From Melioribacteraceae bacterium (GTDB lineage: Bacteria > Bacteroidota > Ignavibacteria > Ignavibacteriales > Melioribacteraceae): DNA of 64,000 nucleotides. The notes below the pieces were generated by a model that saw only the letters and a program-made list of their open reading frames with translations, ran no database searches and had not been told where the DNA came from. Where the stretch lies: NCBI GenBank assembly GCA_021740785.1, contig JAIOZI010000023.1, forward strand, positions 1 through 64,000, given 5' to 3'. The position numbers and the translations under genes are program-made. Of this stretch, positions 1 to 8,952 are shown in pieces; the stretch's first letter is position 1, and each line of letters opens with the position of its first letter.

Positions 1-312
1 TATTTTATTACCGTTGGTAAACCTCATAGAGAAAGGACATATTTGTATAAATCTGAAAACCCTTTATTCCTTTGAAGAACTCGTTCCCCTCTTTTTTTTA
101 AGAGAGGGGAAAAGTTGGGGTGAGTTAATAATTGTCTTTTAATATGTTGTCTTGCCTGACATTCCAGCCTGACAATTGTTCCTAATTGACAAAACCGGAA
201 TCAGAAGAACAACCGAGAATGCGTAATTAGAATACATGAAACGAAAATTTTGCATGCCTGCAATCGGTTGTTAATCTCCTACAGAAAATTATATGTGAAA
301 ATTTTGGGTGAA
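1..312. other. Intergenic stretch, no gene seen
   Basis: I see no convincing coding region here. An imperfect hairpin of CCCCTCTT against AAGAGAGGGG lies at about 86-109 and is followed by a G-rich stretch. It could be a weak terminator for a gene left of the window or a piece of a dispersed intergenic repeat. The rest is AT-rich and featureless to my reading. Confidence 0.4.
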
Positions 313-951
313 TCAATAAAAAAATCTAAACCCGAAACGGAGCATAATTCCACTCATATCAAATCTTCTTTCAAACGTTCTTTTGGTTCCGCTTTGATCA
401 ACAACTTCATACTGCCAGCTAGGCTGCGATGCATGATAAGTGAGTTCTCCCAGTAATTCAGATTTACTGCCTAATTGATATGAAACACCTGCACCGATCC
501 GCCAGTTAAAATCAAAAGCCGCTTCCATCTCACCGTCATCGGTATTCTGAAAATTTTTATAAAAAATCAATAAAACTTCAGCGCCGATTCCGCCGTACCC
601 GTAAACGTATGCTCTTCGTGCGACCGGGTATTCAGCAATTAAATTGATCATAACCGGGATGTCATGCAGATTTGTTTCAGCTCTTATTTCATTAAGTGTC
701 GAACCGGGAACTCCGAAAAGTTGATCAAATTCATTTGCAAGAGTTTTGTCGATATAATTTTTATTGAACCAATCAATACTCCAGCCATAGCTGAAATATT
801 CATCAAGTATTTTGCTCCCCTGGTAACCTATTATGAAACCGCTTTCCGCAACATCGGGACTGTAAAGCCCAAGCTTAAGCGCCGCAGTATTTCTTTGTCC
901 AAACACAATTGTAGAAGAAAAAATTAACGCGATAAAAATTACTTTTTTCAT
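313..951 (-). CDS. Outer membrane beta-barrel family protein
   Basis: A 212-residue exported protein. The first 19 residues (basic MKK, hydrophobic core, ending in VFGQ) are a typical signal peptide. The mature part has alternating aromatic and glycine-rich strands such as YVYGYGGIGAEV and ends in MLRFGFRFFY, whose terminal aromatic suits BAM-dependent barrel insertion. The size fits an eight-stranded OmpW/OmpX-like or PorT-like barrel. The ATG is preceded by a G-rich ribosome-binding site (GGGGGTGAA). It stands alone, about 200 bp downstream of the ccmF terminator. Substrate and role cannot be read from the sequence. Confidence 0.7.
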   Translation of the reverse strand: MKKVIFIALIFSSTIVFGQRNTAALKLGLYSPDVAESGFIIGYQGSKILDEYFSYGWSIDWFNKNYIDKTLANEFDQLFGVPGSTLNEIRAETNLHDIPVMINLIAEYPVARRAYVYGYGGIGAEVLLIFYKNFQNTDDGEMEAAFDFNWRIGAGVSYQLGSKSELLGELTYHASQPSWQYEVVDQSGTKRTFERRFDMSGIMLRFGFRFFY

Positions 952-1100
952 TTCACCCCCAAGTTAATTTCGGATACAGCAGTAAATATGCAAATTTCAG
1001 TCCATTAATCATTTGGATTTATATTCAAAAATAATGAGAATAATAGAAATATGTTCGTCAATATAAACAAACACGAAAAATTAGTGAACATACACGAATA

Positions 1101-1124
1101 AAAAAAGGGGCTAAAAAGCCCCTT
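1101..1124 (-). terminator. Rho-independent terminator of ccmF
   Basis: Stem AAGGGGCT (1105-1112) pairs with AGCCCCTT (1117-1124) across an AAAA loop. Read on the minus strand it is followed by a run of T residues. It lies 25 bp after the ccmF stop and should end the ccm transcript. Confidence 0.85.
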
Positions 1125-1148
1125 CGAAAAATTTATATTAAACCAAAT

Positions 1149-3575
1149 TTAAGCTTGTGATTCCTTAGTTCTACGAACTGCTGAAATAATAAACCCGGCA
1201 ACCATAACAATAACACCGAGCCAAACTAATCCAATGAAAGGTTTAATACTTGCTTCCACTGTAATAACTTCTTTTCCTTTTGCTGTAGTTGTTTCAGCTG
1301 CGTCTTCGGTTTGTTCATCCATTGCTGCAACAATTATATTCACCTTACCTGATGCATCAAGATTTTCAAGTTTAATACTTAGGTTCAATTCTGGAATATC
1401 TTCAGCGGTAAATGATCTTTGACCTTTCTCATTAATCATCCGCGGTTCCACCGAATATGTTTTGCCATTCGCAAGCACGTCAATTTTAGCGCCGATGAAA
1501 AAGGATTCACCAGACTGCATAGCCGACATGAAATCTTCACTCATAACAAACTCGTTGAATCTAATTGTTTTACCATCCAACAGTGTCGATTGACCCTTAG
1601 TAAGTGAAATTATTTCGCCAGCAGTGTCATGATTATGTTCTTCACCGCTTGTTCCGTCGGTGTAACCAAGTGGAGAAATGTAAAAATCGTTTGTGAACCT
1701 GCTTAGTATATCGGGTTCGCGCATTAGACTGTTGTTGAATTCTGCAATATACATGACCGGTGCAATCACTGATGAACTGCCGCCGTCTTTTATTTCAATA
1801 TTAAAAGCGTACTTCTTCCCGTTTTCAATCAGGTCGTAACCCTTAAAAGTCAGATCATGTCCGAGAACGCTTACTGTTTCATTTTTAGGAAGATCAACCT
1901 GCATGTCGCGTGTGTATCCGCCGGTAAAAATAACACCGAGGAAAAATAGTGCAATGCCGACATGTGCAACATAAGCTCCGAGAAATAATTTTCTTCCTCT
2001 GAAAATTTTTATTGCAATTTCAGCGTTAACAAATAAGGCAAATGCCGAGGAGAGAACAAACAGTATGAGAGGAAAATCATAAATGCCTCCTCCAACAACA
2101 ATCAGCGCAGTAAGTATAAACGCGCCAATGAATGAATTTTTGGAGGATTTAAGCAAGTCCTTACCGTTAGTCGATTTCCATTTAAGCAGCAAACTAAAAC
2201 CATTTATTAATCCTATAATTATACCTATCGGTAAGTGCATTTCATCATAGAATCTAATTTCAACGGAAGTGCCGAAAATCGGAGCAGATGTACCGAATAA
2301 AATAATAATTGCTGATGCAATTAAAGTGACTGCACCGGTAAAAAGTGCCAACTCACGAGAAAGAACATTCTCTTCATGCGAAAAATTTTGGGTTAGAAAT
2401 TTCCACCGGTAAGCAACGGCTCCAAATCCAAGCAGAGTAAAAGACATAACAAAAAGCACGAGCAGTAAGTAAACCATCATACCAGGATCAACGAACGAAT
2501 GAACGGATGCATCGCCCAAAATACCGCTTCTTGTTAAAAACGTACTGTAAAGAACCAGTAAGTATGTCATAATACATAATATCAAATTCGTTTTAACAAA
2601 TTTGCCTGCGCCGCCTTTGTTTTGAGTCTTTTTCTGAACCAGCAAAGTATGAATAGAAGCGACTCCGATGATCCACGGAACAAGACTGGAATTTTCAACA
2701 GGATCCCAACCCCAGTAACCGCCCCATCCTAAAACACCGTAAGCCCAGTAACCGCCGAGCATTATCGCCAAACCTAATATCATTGTTCCGGTAAGCACCC
2801 ACGGCAGTGATTGTTTAACCCAATCATCGTACTTGTTTTTCATCAGAGCTGCAAAGGCAAAAGCAAATGGTACCGTAGCCATAGAAAATCCGACAAAAAG
2901 CATCGGCGGATGAATCTGCATCCAGAAATTCTGAAGGAGTGGATTCAATCCTTTTCCATCAATTATAAATTCATTCAGTGAAATTCCGTTCGCTTTAAGC
3001 ACTCCGACAAGTTCCGAACTCACCTTCACGAAATGTGAATCACTATTTGGATCGCTGAAGAAAAAACTTTGAAGAAACGGCATTGATAGAAAAGCTGAGT
3101 TTATACTTTTAACATCAATGAACTGCGGATCAGCCCAAATGTATGTGAATGGACTCTTTAACACAGGGCTTACCATCAGAAGTAAAAATGAGGTTGCCAA
3201 TGTGAAAACCATCATCACACGCGGTTCAAGATCATCTCTCTTCGAAGTATATTCAAGCAATATTAAACCGATTATCGCAGTAAAAAGAAGCCATAACATA
3301 AAGCTTCCTTCCTGACCTGCATAAAAGGTTGACATCAGCAGTCCCATTGGTAACTCAGAATTGCTGTAGCTGTAAACATACTTGAACTGATATTGATGTG
3401 TTAAAATTGCATGAAGCAGCATAGCGCTTGCGGCAATAACGGATACTGCAGTTATATGATAACCAAGGCGGGCTAACTTCAATGTATTTGTATAGCCTTT
3501 ATTAGTATAATAATACATTATGATCGTAAATATACTGGCAATAAATGCCACGGTAATTAAGATATTACCAATCAT
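1149..3575 (-). CDS. ccmF: Cytochrome c maturation heme lyase CcmF
   Basis: Polytopic inner-membrane protein of 808 residues that, in the Ccm (system I) pathway, passes heme from holo-CcmE to apocytochrome c in the periplasm. The tryptophan-rich WWD motif is at about residues 284-300 (WGGYWGWDPVENSS), and the family block NPLLQNFWMQIHPP is at 211-224. Many membrane helices are visible, with a large C-terminal periplasmic section (about 560-770) before a last helix (GLVWLGVIVMVAGFII). It is longer than usual for CcmF, partly because residues 151-210 carry an insertion between the conserved pre-insert region and the NPLLQ block. A strong ribosome-binding site (AGGAAGGAG) precedes the ATG. It is last in the ccmC-D-E-F run, and its substrates may include the octaheme cytochrome encoded at 15-16.4 kb. 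Confidence 0.93.
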   Translation of the reverse strand: MIGNILITVAFIASIFTIIMYYYTNKGYTNTLKLARLGYHITAVSVIAASAMLLHAILTHQYQFKYVYSYSNSELPMGLLMSTFYAGQEGSFMLWLLFTAIIGLILLEYTSKRDDLEPRVMMVFTLATSFLLLMVSPVLKSPFTYIWADPQFIDVKSINSAFLSMPFLQSFFFSDPNSDSHFVKVSSELVGVLKANGISLNEFIIDGKGLNPLLQNFWMQIHPPMLFVGFSMATVPFAFAFAALMKNKYDDWVKQSLPWVLTGTMILGLAIMLGGYWAYGVLGWGGYWGWDPVENSSLVPWIIGVASIHTLLVQKKTQNKGGAGKFVKTNLILCIMTYLLVLYSTFLTRSGILGDASVHSFVDPGMMVYLLLVLFVMSFTLLGFGAVAYRWKFLTQNFSHEENVLSRELALFTGAVTLIASAIIILFGTSAPIFGTSVEIRFYDEMHLPIGIIIGLINGFSLLLKWKSTNGKDLLKSSKNSFIGAFILTALIVVGGGIYDFPLILFVLSSAFALFVNAEIAIKIFRGRKLFLGAYVAHVGIALFFLGVIFTGGYTRDMQVDLPKNETVSVLGHDLTFKGYDLIENGKKYAFNIEIKDGGSSSVIAPVMYIAEFNNSLMREPDILSRFTNDFYISPLGYTDGTSGEEHNHDTAGEIISLTKGQSTLLDGKTIRFNEFVMSEDFMSAMQSGESFFIGAKIDVLANGKTYSVEPRMINEKGQRSFTAEDIPELNLSIKLENLDASGKVNIIVAAMDEQTEDAAETTTAKGKEVITVEASIKPFIGLVWLGVIVMVAGFIISAVRRTKESQA

Positions 3576-3606
3576 TTATTTCTCCTTCCTAAAAGAAATT
3601 AAAACT

Positions 3607-3993
3607 TTAGCTGGCTTCCTGCGGCATCTGCTCTTCATATTTTGAAGGGCATTTTGTCAAAATATCTGATGCTTGAAAATACCCGTTTTGATATTTCCCC
3701 GTTACCACCATGCTAGTGCAGCTTTCGAAATTGTTTGGGATTGATCCATTGTAAACAACTTTAATTTCATTCCCGTTGTTATCACGCAGGAAAAACGTGA
3801 GGATTCTTTTACTTGAATTGAATTGGTAATGTTTCTCCTTAACCCATTCGCCGGTAGCTTTTATGGTTTTATCCACAGTCTTAATTTTTGTGAAATCATT
3901 TTCGTAACTAACATTTGTTTGGGTAAAAAGAAACAACATAAATCCTAGAAACACTACAATTATTCCACCACCGAATATATATTTATTTTTCAT
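3607..3993 (-). CDS. ccmE: Cytochrome c maturation heme chaperone CcmE, CxxxY type
   Basis: Membrane-anchored periplasmic heme chaperone of 128 residues that binds heme covalently and hands it to CcmF. An N-terminal membrane anchor (about 7-25) is followed by an OB-fold-like domain containing the VVTGKYQNGYFQASDILTKC region. The classical heme-binding HxxxY motif is replaced by C115-P-S-K-Y119. CxxxY variants are known from some archaea and Desulfovibrio, where the cysteine is the heme attachment residue. The ATG lies inside the last codons of ccmD (11-bp overlap), so translation is probably coupled. The short tail after the motif (EEQMPQEAS) is normal for the family. Confidence 0.92.
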   Translation of the reverse strand: MKNKYIFGGGIIVVFLGFMLFLFTQTNVSYENDFTKIKTVDKTIKATGEWVKEKHYQFNSSKRILTFFLRDNNGNEIKVVYNGSIPNNFESCTSMVVTGKYQNGYFQASDILTKCPSKYEEQMPQEAS

Positions 3994-4132
3994 CTGATAA
4001 TTCTCCTTTTAGTTCTTTTTCTATATCACTCAACCGGTTATCTGTTTTATAAAGAAACAGAAAAATTCCCGTCCAAACAACTAAAACAATGAACAACACT
4101 ATGTATATTGAATTTTGTTCAAGAAATTCCAT
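3983..4132 (-). CDS. ccmD: CcmD-like small membrane protein
   Basis: A 49-residue open frame between ccmC and ccmE. It starts MEFLEQNSIYIVLF and has one hydrophobic helix (about 9-28, with VVWTGIFLFLY at its end) followed by a charged tail (KTDNRLSDIEKELKGEL). This is the topology and position expected of CcmD, which in other bacteria helps release holo-CcmE from the CcmABC complex. Its stop overlaps the start of ccmE by 11 bp, and it begins 18 bp after ccmC. Identification rests on size, topology and position, because CcmD sequences are poorly conserved. Confidence 0.8.
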   Translation of the reverse strand: MEFLEQNSIYIVLFIVLVVWTGIFLFLYKTDNRLSDIEKELKGELSDEK

Positions 4133-4150
4133 TTTCCCATCCGATCTAAA

Positions 4151-4849
4151 TTAAAGTATTTTTTTAGTCAACTTATCTTTAATGATAATTGACTTATAAC
4201 TGATATTCCACATCCAATAATATAATATAGTGAAAGCAAATAACGAGGTATAAAAAACCACTTGCATGTTAGAGTTCATTTTGAAATCGACAACGGGACC
4301 TGAAGTATCGTCATTTGCTGAACCGGGATGCAAACCTGTCATTATTCTCGGCATAATAAAAATAAAGAACGGAACAGTCAAAAATGCAATCACGGAATAA
4401 ACTGCTGAGAGCCTTGCTCTTTTATCCTCATTTTCAACTGCTGAACGTAAAGCAAAAAGCGAGCCATAAATTAACAATAAAATAAAAATGCTTGTTTCCC
4501 TGGGATCCCAATGCCAAAATGCTCCCCAAGTGAATTTTGCCCAGATCGAACCGGTAACAGTTGCCAGAATACTGAATACCATTCCCAATTGAAGTGCTGC
4601 ATTAGATTTTGCATCATCATCTAAATTCTTATTTTTGAGATATTTTACCCCGTAAATCATCGCCATTAAGAATGCTACCACAGATAACCATGCGGTCGGC
4701 ACATGGAAAAAGATAATCTTTGCTTTCTCCTCTAAACCTGGAATAAATGGGAATTCATACCAGGCTGACGGCTGCTGTACTATAGGAAATGATATGCCTG
4801 CTATTATTACTAAACACATCAACAGAAATAACAATATTTTCCAAATCAT
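4151..4849 (-). CDS. ccmC: Heme exporter/handling protein CcmC
   Basis: Inner-membrane protein of 232 residues that loads heme onto CcmE. About six membrane helices flank the WWD motif at residues 108-119 (WGAFWHWDPRET). The two periplasmic heme-ligand histidines of the family are visible as H49 (FFHVPTAW) and the histidine of MTGLHPG. It is the first gene of this ccm run. No ccmA or ccmB lies upstream, where they are usually found; instead there is a sensor kinase on the same strand, 157 bp away. The gene has its own upstream gap, probably with the promoter, and a purine-rich ribosome-binding site (AGAAGAAA). Confidence 0.93.
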   Translation of the reverse strand: MIWKILLFLLMCLVIIAGISFPIVQQPSAWYEFPFIPGLEEKAKIIFFHVPTAWLSVVAFLMAMIYGVKYLKNKNLDDDAKSNAALQLGMVFSILATVTGSIWAKFTWGAFWHWDPRETSIFILLLIYGSLFALRSAVENEDKRARLSAVYSVIAFLTVPFFIFIMPRIMTGLHPGSANDDTSGPVVDFKMNSNMQVVFYTSLFAFTILYYWMWNISYKSIIIKDKLTKKIL

Positions 4850-5006
4850 TTATTTCTTCTTTCAGTAATTCTTTATTAAAATATATTTTATCCTGAAAAG
4901 ATATTAAATACATAATTGCATTTTATTATCTGGTTAAAAATAAAAAAGCACGAGGTAAATAACAAAGGAAATGGGAATGCACTTTCCGATTATATGATTT
5001 TATTTT

Positions 5007-8000
5007 TCAGCCGACAACAGGCACTATTATCTTGATTTTTGTTCCACTACCTATTTCTGATACTAACTCAAATTTACCGCCGATAAATTCAGCGCGCTGG
5101 TAAATATTTCTCAACCCGAATCCTTTTCCCCTCCCATTTTTGATTGCGTCAAAATCTGCATCAAATCCCTTACCGTTATCTTCTATTTCTACAATCAACT
5201 CATCTTCCGATTCTTCCAGTTTAACAAAAGCTTCTGTACATCCGGAGTGCTTAACAATATTATTAAGCGCTTCTTGTATTATTCTATAAATTGCCAATTC
5301 ATATTTATCGTCGAACTTTTTGTTATAATTTACATTGAAAAATTCTATGTTAATTTTTTTTGTTTTTCTTATCTTACTGCACATTAAATCAATGGCAGTT
5401 ACCATTCCGAATTTATCAATTTCAACCGGCTGCAAATCATAGACTATATTTCTTAACTCATGATGTGCGCGCAGTACCAAATCGAGAGCTTCCGATTTAT
5501 AATTTTCTGATTCCTTTTTTCCCGCACCTGAAATTTCCAATTTAATTTTCGCGCTCGTTAATATTTGCCCTAGATCATCGTGCAAATCCCTCGACATTCT
5601 TTTCCGTTCATTTTCAATTGTTTCCAATATCGCTTCGGATCTTATTCTCTGCTCATGAAACTTCCTATTTATCTCTTCAATTTTCATCAACTGTGTTACA
5701 TCTTCAACAAGATTCACAACTCTATTTACATCCCCGCTTTCACTTTGAATTGAATAAAACCTGAATACGAACCATTTCTTGAATACATTGTCGTACAAAA
5801 TATTATCCGCTTGATTAATAAAAACCGGTTTTGTTGTAAATGATCCGCCGCTTTCAAATACTTTATTAATCTTCGGAAACTCCGGATTTTCAAGAACCAG
5901 GTTATCCCGGAAAAAATTATATGTTGATGACAATTCCCCCAACTCAGAAATATCGAATATGGTTTGAATTGCAGAATTAATTTCAAGCAAATTTCCCGAG
6001 TTGTCATAAACCAATATTCCCAGCGGGGATTGATCAATCAAAGCGCTCAATTCTTTGGTTTTATCTTTAACTCTTTCTTCCAGTTCTATATTAATGTTCT
6101 TTAACGTTTCTTGTGCTTTTTTATATTCCGTAATATCCTTGATGATTACAACAATATTCATCGTCCCGGTTTTATCATCGGTTATAACAGTTGAATTAAT
6201 TTCGGCTGGGAATTCAGAGCCGTCATTCTTTATTAATTGATACTCAATTCCCCGTCCCTTTTTATCTTCAAACCGCTTCTGTAATTCTTCTCCAGCTCTT
6301 TTACGGTCAGCCTCGCTTACAATGTCAAGCGCACTTTTTCCAATCAACCCAGAAAATTTATCAACTCCAAATTGTATTAACGACTGTCGATTACAAAATT
6401 TTATTTTAACGTTTCGGTCAAGTATCAGAATGCTTTCGGGAGATGTTTCAACAACCGTTCTATAGCGCTGTTCCGAATCTCGTAATTCTTCGGTTCTTTT
6501 CTTAACGTCGTTTTCAAGTTTTTTACTGTATCTTTTTTGTGAATAATAATTTTGAACGCCATAGAGTATAAATCCCAAAAGCACCACTGCAATTGAATGA
6601 AACCAAAACTGGTTGTAAAACGGTTCATTGATTACAATCTTAGCGGTCGTAACCTCACTACTCCAGATGCCGGATGCATTCCGGGCGGAAACCACAAATG
6701 TATAATCCCCTTCTTCGAGATTTGTAAAACGAGCTTGAGATTCGGTGGTAATAAATTCATCAACCCACTTACCGCTTTTATCTTTCAGTGCAACTTTATA
6801 ACGAATTGCGTTTTCATCAATGAAGGTTAATGCCCTATAATGAATTGAAATATTATATTGATTATAACCCAAATCCAATGGCTCATCAAGCTTATATCTT
6901 GTGCCTTCAGCATCTTCAAGATAAAGGATTTCAATATTTGGTTTAGGTGGAGTGTATTCCGCATAGTCTTCGTAAAAACATGATAACCCATTATCACATC
7001 CAATCCAAAATCTTTCGTCGCTGTCATAAAATGCTGCCGATCTGTTTGTTTCTATTCCGGCTAATCCATCCTGAACTGTGTAGTGTTCATATTTACCGTT
7101 AAAGTATCTTATCACTCCGTCATCGGTACCGAACCAAATATTTTCTTTATTTCCTTTTATAAAATAGACTGGTCTGTTTATTGAATAACTGCCGTCGAAA
7201 TATTTTTCCAATCTTCCTTTATTTTCGATATACAATCCATCCATTGTACCAACAAAAACCTTGCGATCTGAATGTTGGTAAACTGCAAATACATTATTTC
7301 CGTTTCGTTCTTGTGCAGTTGAAAGTTTGGCATCACTATCACTCATTAAAATTAGACCCTGAAAAGTAGCAGCGGCAACAATACCGTTTTCAAGCTCATA
7401 AAATTTACGTACGAATAATTCTTCCGGGATTTTTAATTGGGGACGGTTTAGACTTTTACCTACTAATAAAAATATTCCTTTATCTGTTCCGACCCATTTT
7501 CGTCCTTTACTATCAATATAAATTCCGTTGAATACAAGTTCGTCATCACTATAAAGCCAGTTGATTTTTCCCTTGGAAGAAATAGTACCGATACCTTGCT
7601 GCTGCGATGTAAAATATATTTTGCTGCCATCATTAAAAACATCCAAGACCCTGGTGGTTAGAGTCGATCGTCCATCAATAGAAACGATAAAAGGAATTAT
7701 GGTAAACTGATCATCTTTGGATAAAGTAAAACCCCGGTTATGTGCGAAAAGAAAAGTGCCGTCATCAAACTGAGATACTGCTGTAACTTCATCTTCCAAC
7801 AGACCGGTTAATTCATAATAATTAATAAATGGAATACTCCGTACTTTGGTTACACCACGAAGAGATGTTACCCACAAATTGTTTTCCCTATCGACAAAGA
7901 CTGATGTAGCGCCGTCCGTAAGATAACTGGTTTTTCTGCCGAGCAAATCATAGTTGCCGGTTTTGCGATTCAAAAAGAAAATCTGCCGACGATTTCCGAA

Positions 8001-8813
8001 ATAAATTCTGTTTACTTTATCTAGCGCAAAATAGAATTCGAGTCCGCTTTTAATTATAGGAGAATCTAAATTATCTGCAACAATTTTAAAATGATCATCT
8101 TTAATAAAACCAATCCAATTACTTCCATAAATCCAAAGCTTATCTTTTCTATCATCAAACCGGCTGCTTAAAATTGTCCGGTCCGGGAAGTCGAATTTGA
8201 GATTTAAATCATTATTAAATAAAAAATTATCAAGTACGGAAATCCCTCTAAGAGTGGACAGATAAAATTTGCTGTCATTCACCGAAACATGGAAAATAGT
8301 ATTATCAGCAAGACCATCCTTTTCCGATAACAAATACCAGATATTTCCATTAAAAATAAATAGCCCGATATTCGAGCCGACAGCAACAACCGGCTTTTGA
8401 TCCTTCTGGTATACTGCAAATGAAGTCGCAGTTTTGTTCGATTTAATGTACTTAATTATTGAAGGGATTTCATTCCATTTGTCCCCATCAAAGTATACAA
8501 TCGATTCACCCAGAAACGATGGGAGAGCCCAAATATTACCATTATTATCCCGAGTAAGCTTAATGTAATGAGTTTCGGGTAAACCATCCTTTTCCGTATA
8601 ATTGGTCCACTCTACACCATCATATTTGCAGATCCCGGTTCTATGTGCGAACCACATATTTCCGATTGAATCTTGTACGGCATCATAAATAAACGGGTTT
8701 GGCAGACCGTCACGGGGTGTGTAAGTTTTAACACTGTAATTCTGTGACAAACAAATATCACTAATGAAAAATAAAACCAAACAAAACAGTATACAGATTC
8801 GTCTAAACTCCAT
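5007..8813 (-). CDS. Hybrid-type sensor histidine kinase with Reg_prop propeller, PAS and HisKA_3 domains
   Basis: Very large membrane sensor (about 1268 residues from the ATG at 8813; a TTG three codons upstream is also possible). Order: signal peptide (FCLVLFFISDICLSQ), a periplasmic propeller of Reg_prop-type repeats (GLPNPFIYDAVQDSIGNMWF and similar) to about residue 640, a Y_Y_Y-type beta-sandwich, one membrane helix near 750 (SIAVVLLGFILYGV), a coiled coil, two PAS domains, and a NarL-type kinase core. The phosphoacceptor histidine lies in RMSRDLHDDLGQ near the C-terminal 200 residues. The ATP-binding N and G boxes are EALNNIVKHS, EDNGKGF and GKGFGLRNI. No receiver domain or LuxR-type response regulator is fused or adjacent, so its partner is elsewhere. 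The ligand is unknown; similar kinases in Bacteroidota often sense polysaccharide fragments. Confidence 0.9.
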   Translation of the reverse strand: MEFRRICILFCLVLFFISDICLSQNYSVKTYTPRDGLPNPFIYDAVQDSIGNMWFAHRTGICKYDGVEWTNYTEKDGLPETHYIKLTRDNNGNIWALPSFLGESIVYFDGDKWNEIPSIIKYIKSNKTATSFAVYQKDQKPVVAVGSNIGLFIFNGNIWYLLSEKDGLADNTIFHVSVNDSKFYLSTLRGISVLDNFLFNNDLNLKFDFPDRTILSSRFDDRKDKLWIYGSNWIGFIKDDHFKIVADNLDSPIIKSGLEFYFALDKVNRIYFGNRRQIFFLNRKTGNYDLLGRKTSYLTDGATSVFVDRENNLWVTSLRGVTKVRSIPFINYYELTGLLEDEVTAVSQFDDGTFLFAHNRGFTLSKDDQFTIIPFIVSIDGRSTLTTRVLDVFNDGSKIYFTSQQQGIGTISSKGKINWLYSDDELVFNGIYIDSKGRKWVGTDKGIFLLVGKSLNRPQLKIPEELFVRKFYELENGIVAAATFQGLILMSDSDAKLSTAQERNGNNVFAVYQHSDRKVFVGTMDGLYIENKGRLEKYFDGSYSINRPVYFIKGNKENIWFGTDDGVIRYFNGKYEHYTVQDGLAGIETNRSAAFYDSDERFWIGCDNGLSCFYEDYAEYTPPKPNIEILYLEDAEGTRYKLDEPLDLGYNQYNISIHYRALTFIDENAIRYKVALKDKSGKWVDEFITTESQARFTNLEEGDYTFVVSARNASGIWSSEVTTAKIVINEPFYNQFWFHSIAVVLLGFILYGVQNYYSQKRYSKKLENDVKKRTEELRDSEQRYRTVVETSPESILILDRNVKIKFCNRQSLIQFGVDKFSGLIGKSALDIVSEADRKRAGEELQKRFEDKKGRGIEYQLIKNDGSEFPAEINSTVITDDKTGTMNIVVIIKDITEYKKAQETLKNINIELEERVKDKTKELSALIDQSPLGILVYDNSGNLLEINSAIQTIFDISELGELSSTYNFFRDNLVLENPEFPKINKVFESGGSFTTKPVFINQADNILYDNVFKKWFVFRFYSIQSESGDVNRVVNLVEDVTQLMKIEEINRKFHEQRIRSEAILETIENERKRMSRDLHDDLGQILTSAKIKLEISGAGKKESENYKSEALDLVLRAHHELRNIVYDLQPVEIDKFGMVTAIDLMCSKIRKTKKINIEFFNVNYNKKFDDKYELAIYRIIQEALNNIVKHSGCTEAFVKLEESEDELIVEIEDNGKGFDADFDAIKNGRGKGFGLRNIYQRAEFIGGKFELVSEIGSGTKIKIIVPVVG

Positions 8814-8952
8814 GAAAGCCAAAATTTATTTAGGAATTTATTAAAAAATATAATGTAATTATATCACTAAAACAGAAACTAATTGCAAATAAAAGAATAC
8901 ATTTCGATTTGAAGTAACAAATAGTTTTCGGCACTGATATTGGCAAGAATAT

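Noticed and set aside
250-456. Short plus-strand frame at the left edge
   Set aside because: It overlaps the 3' end of the beta-barrel gene on the other strand and has no supporting signal.
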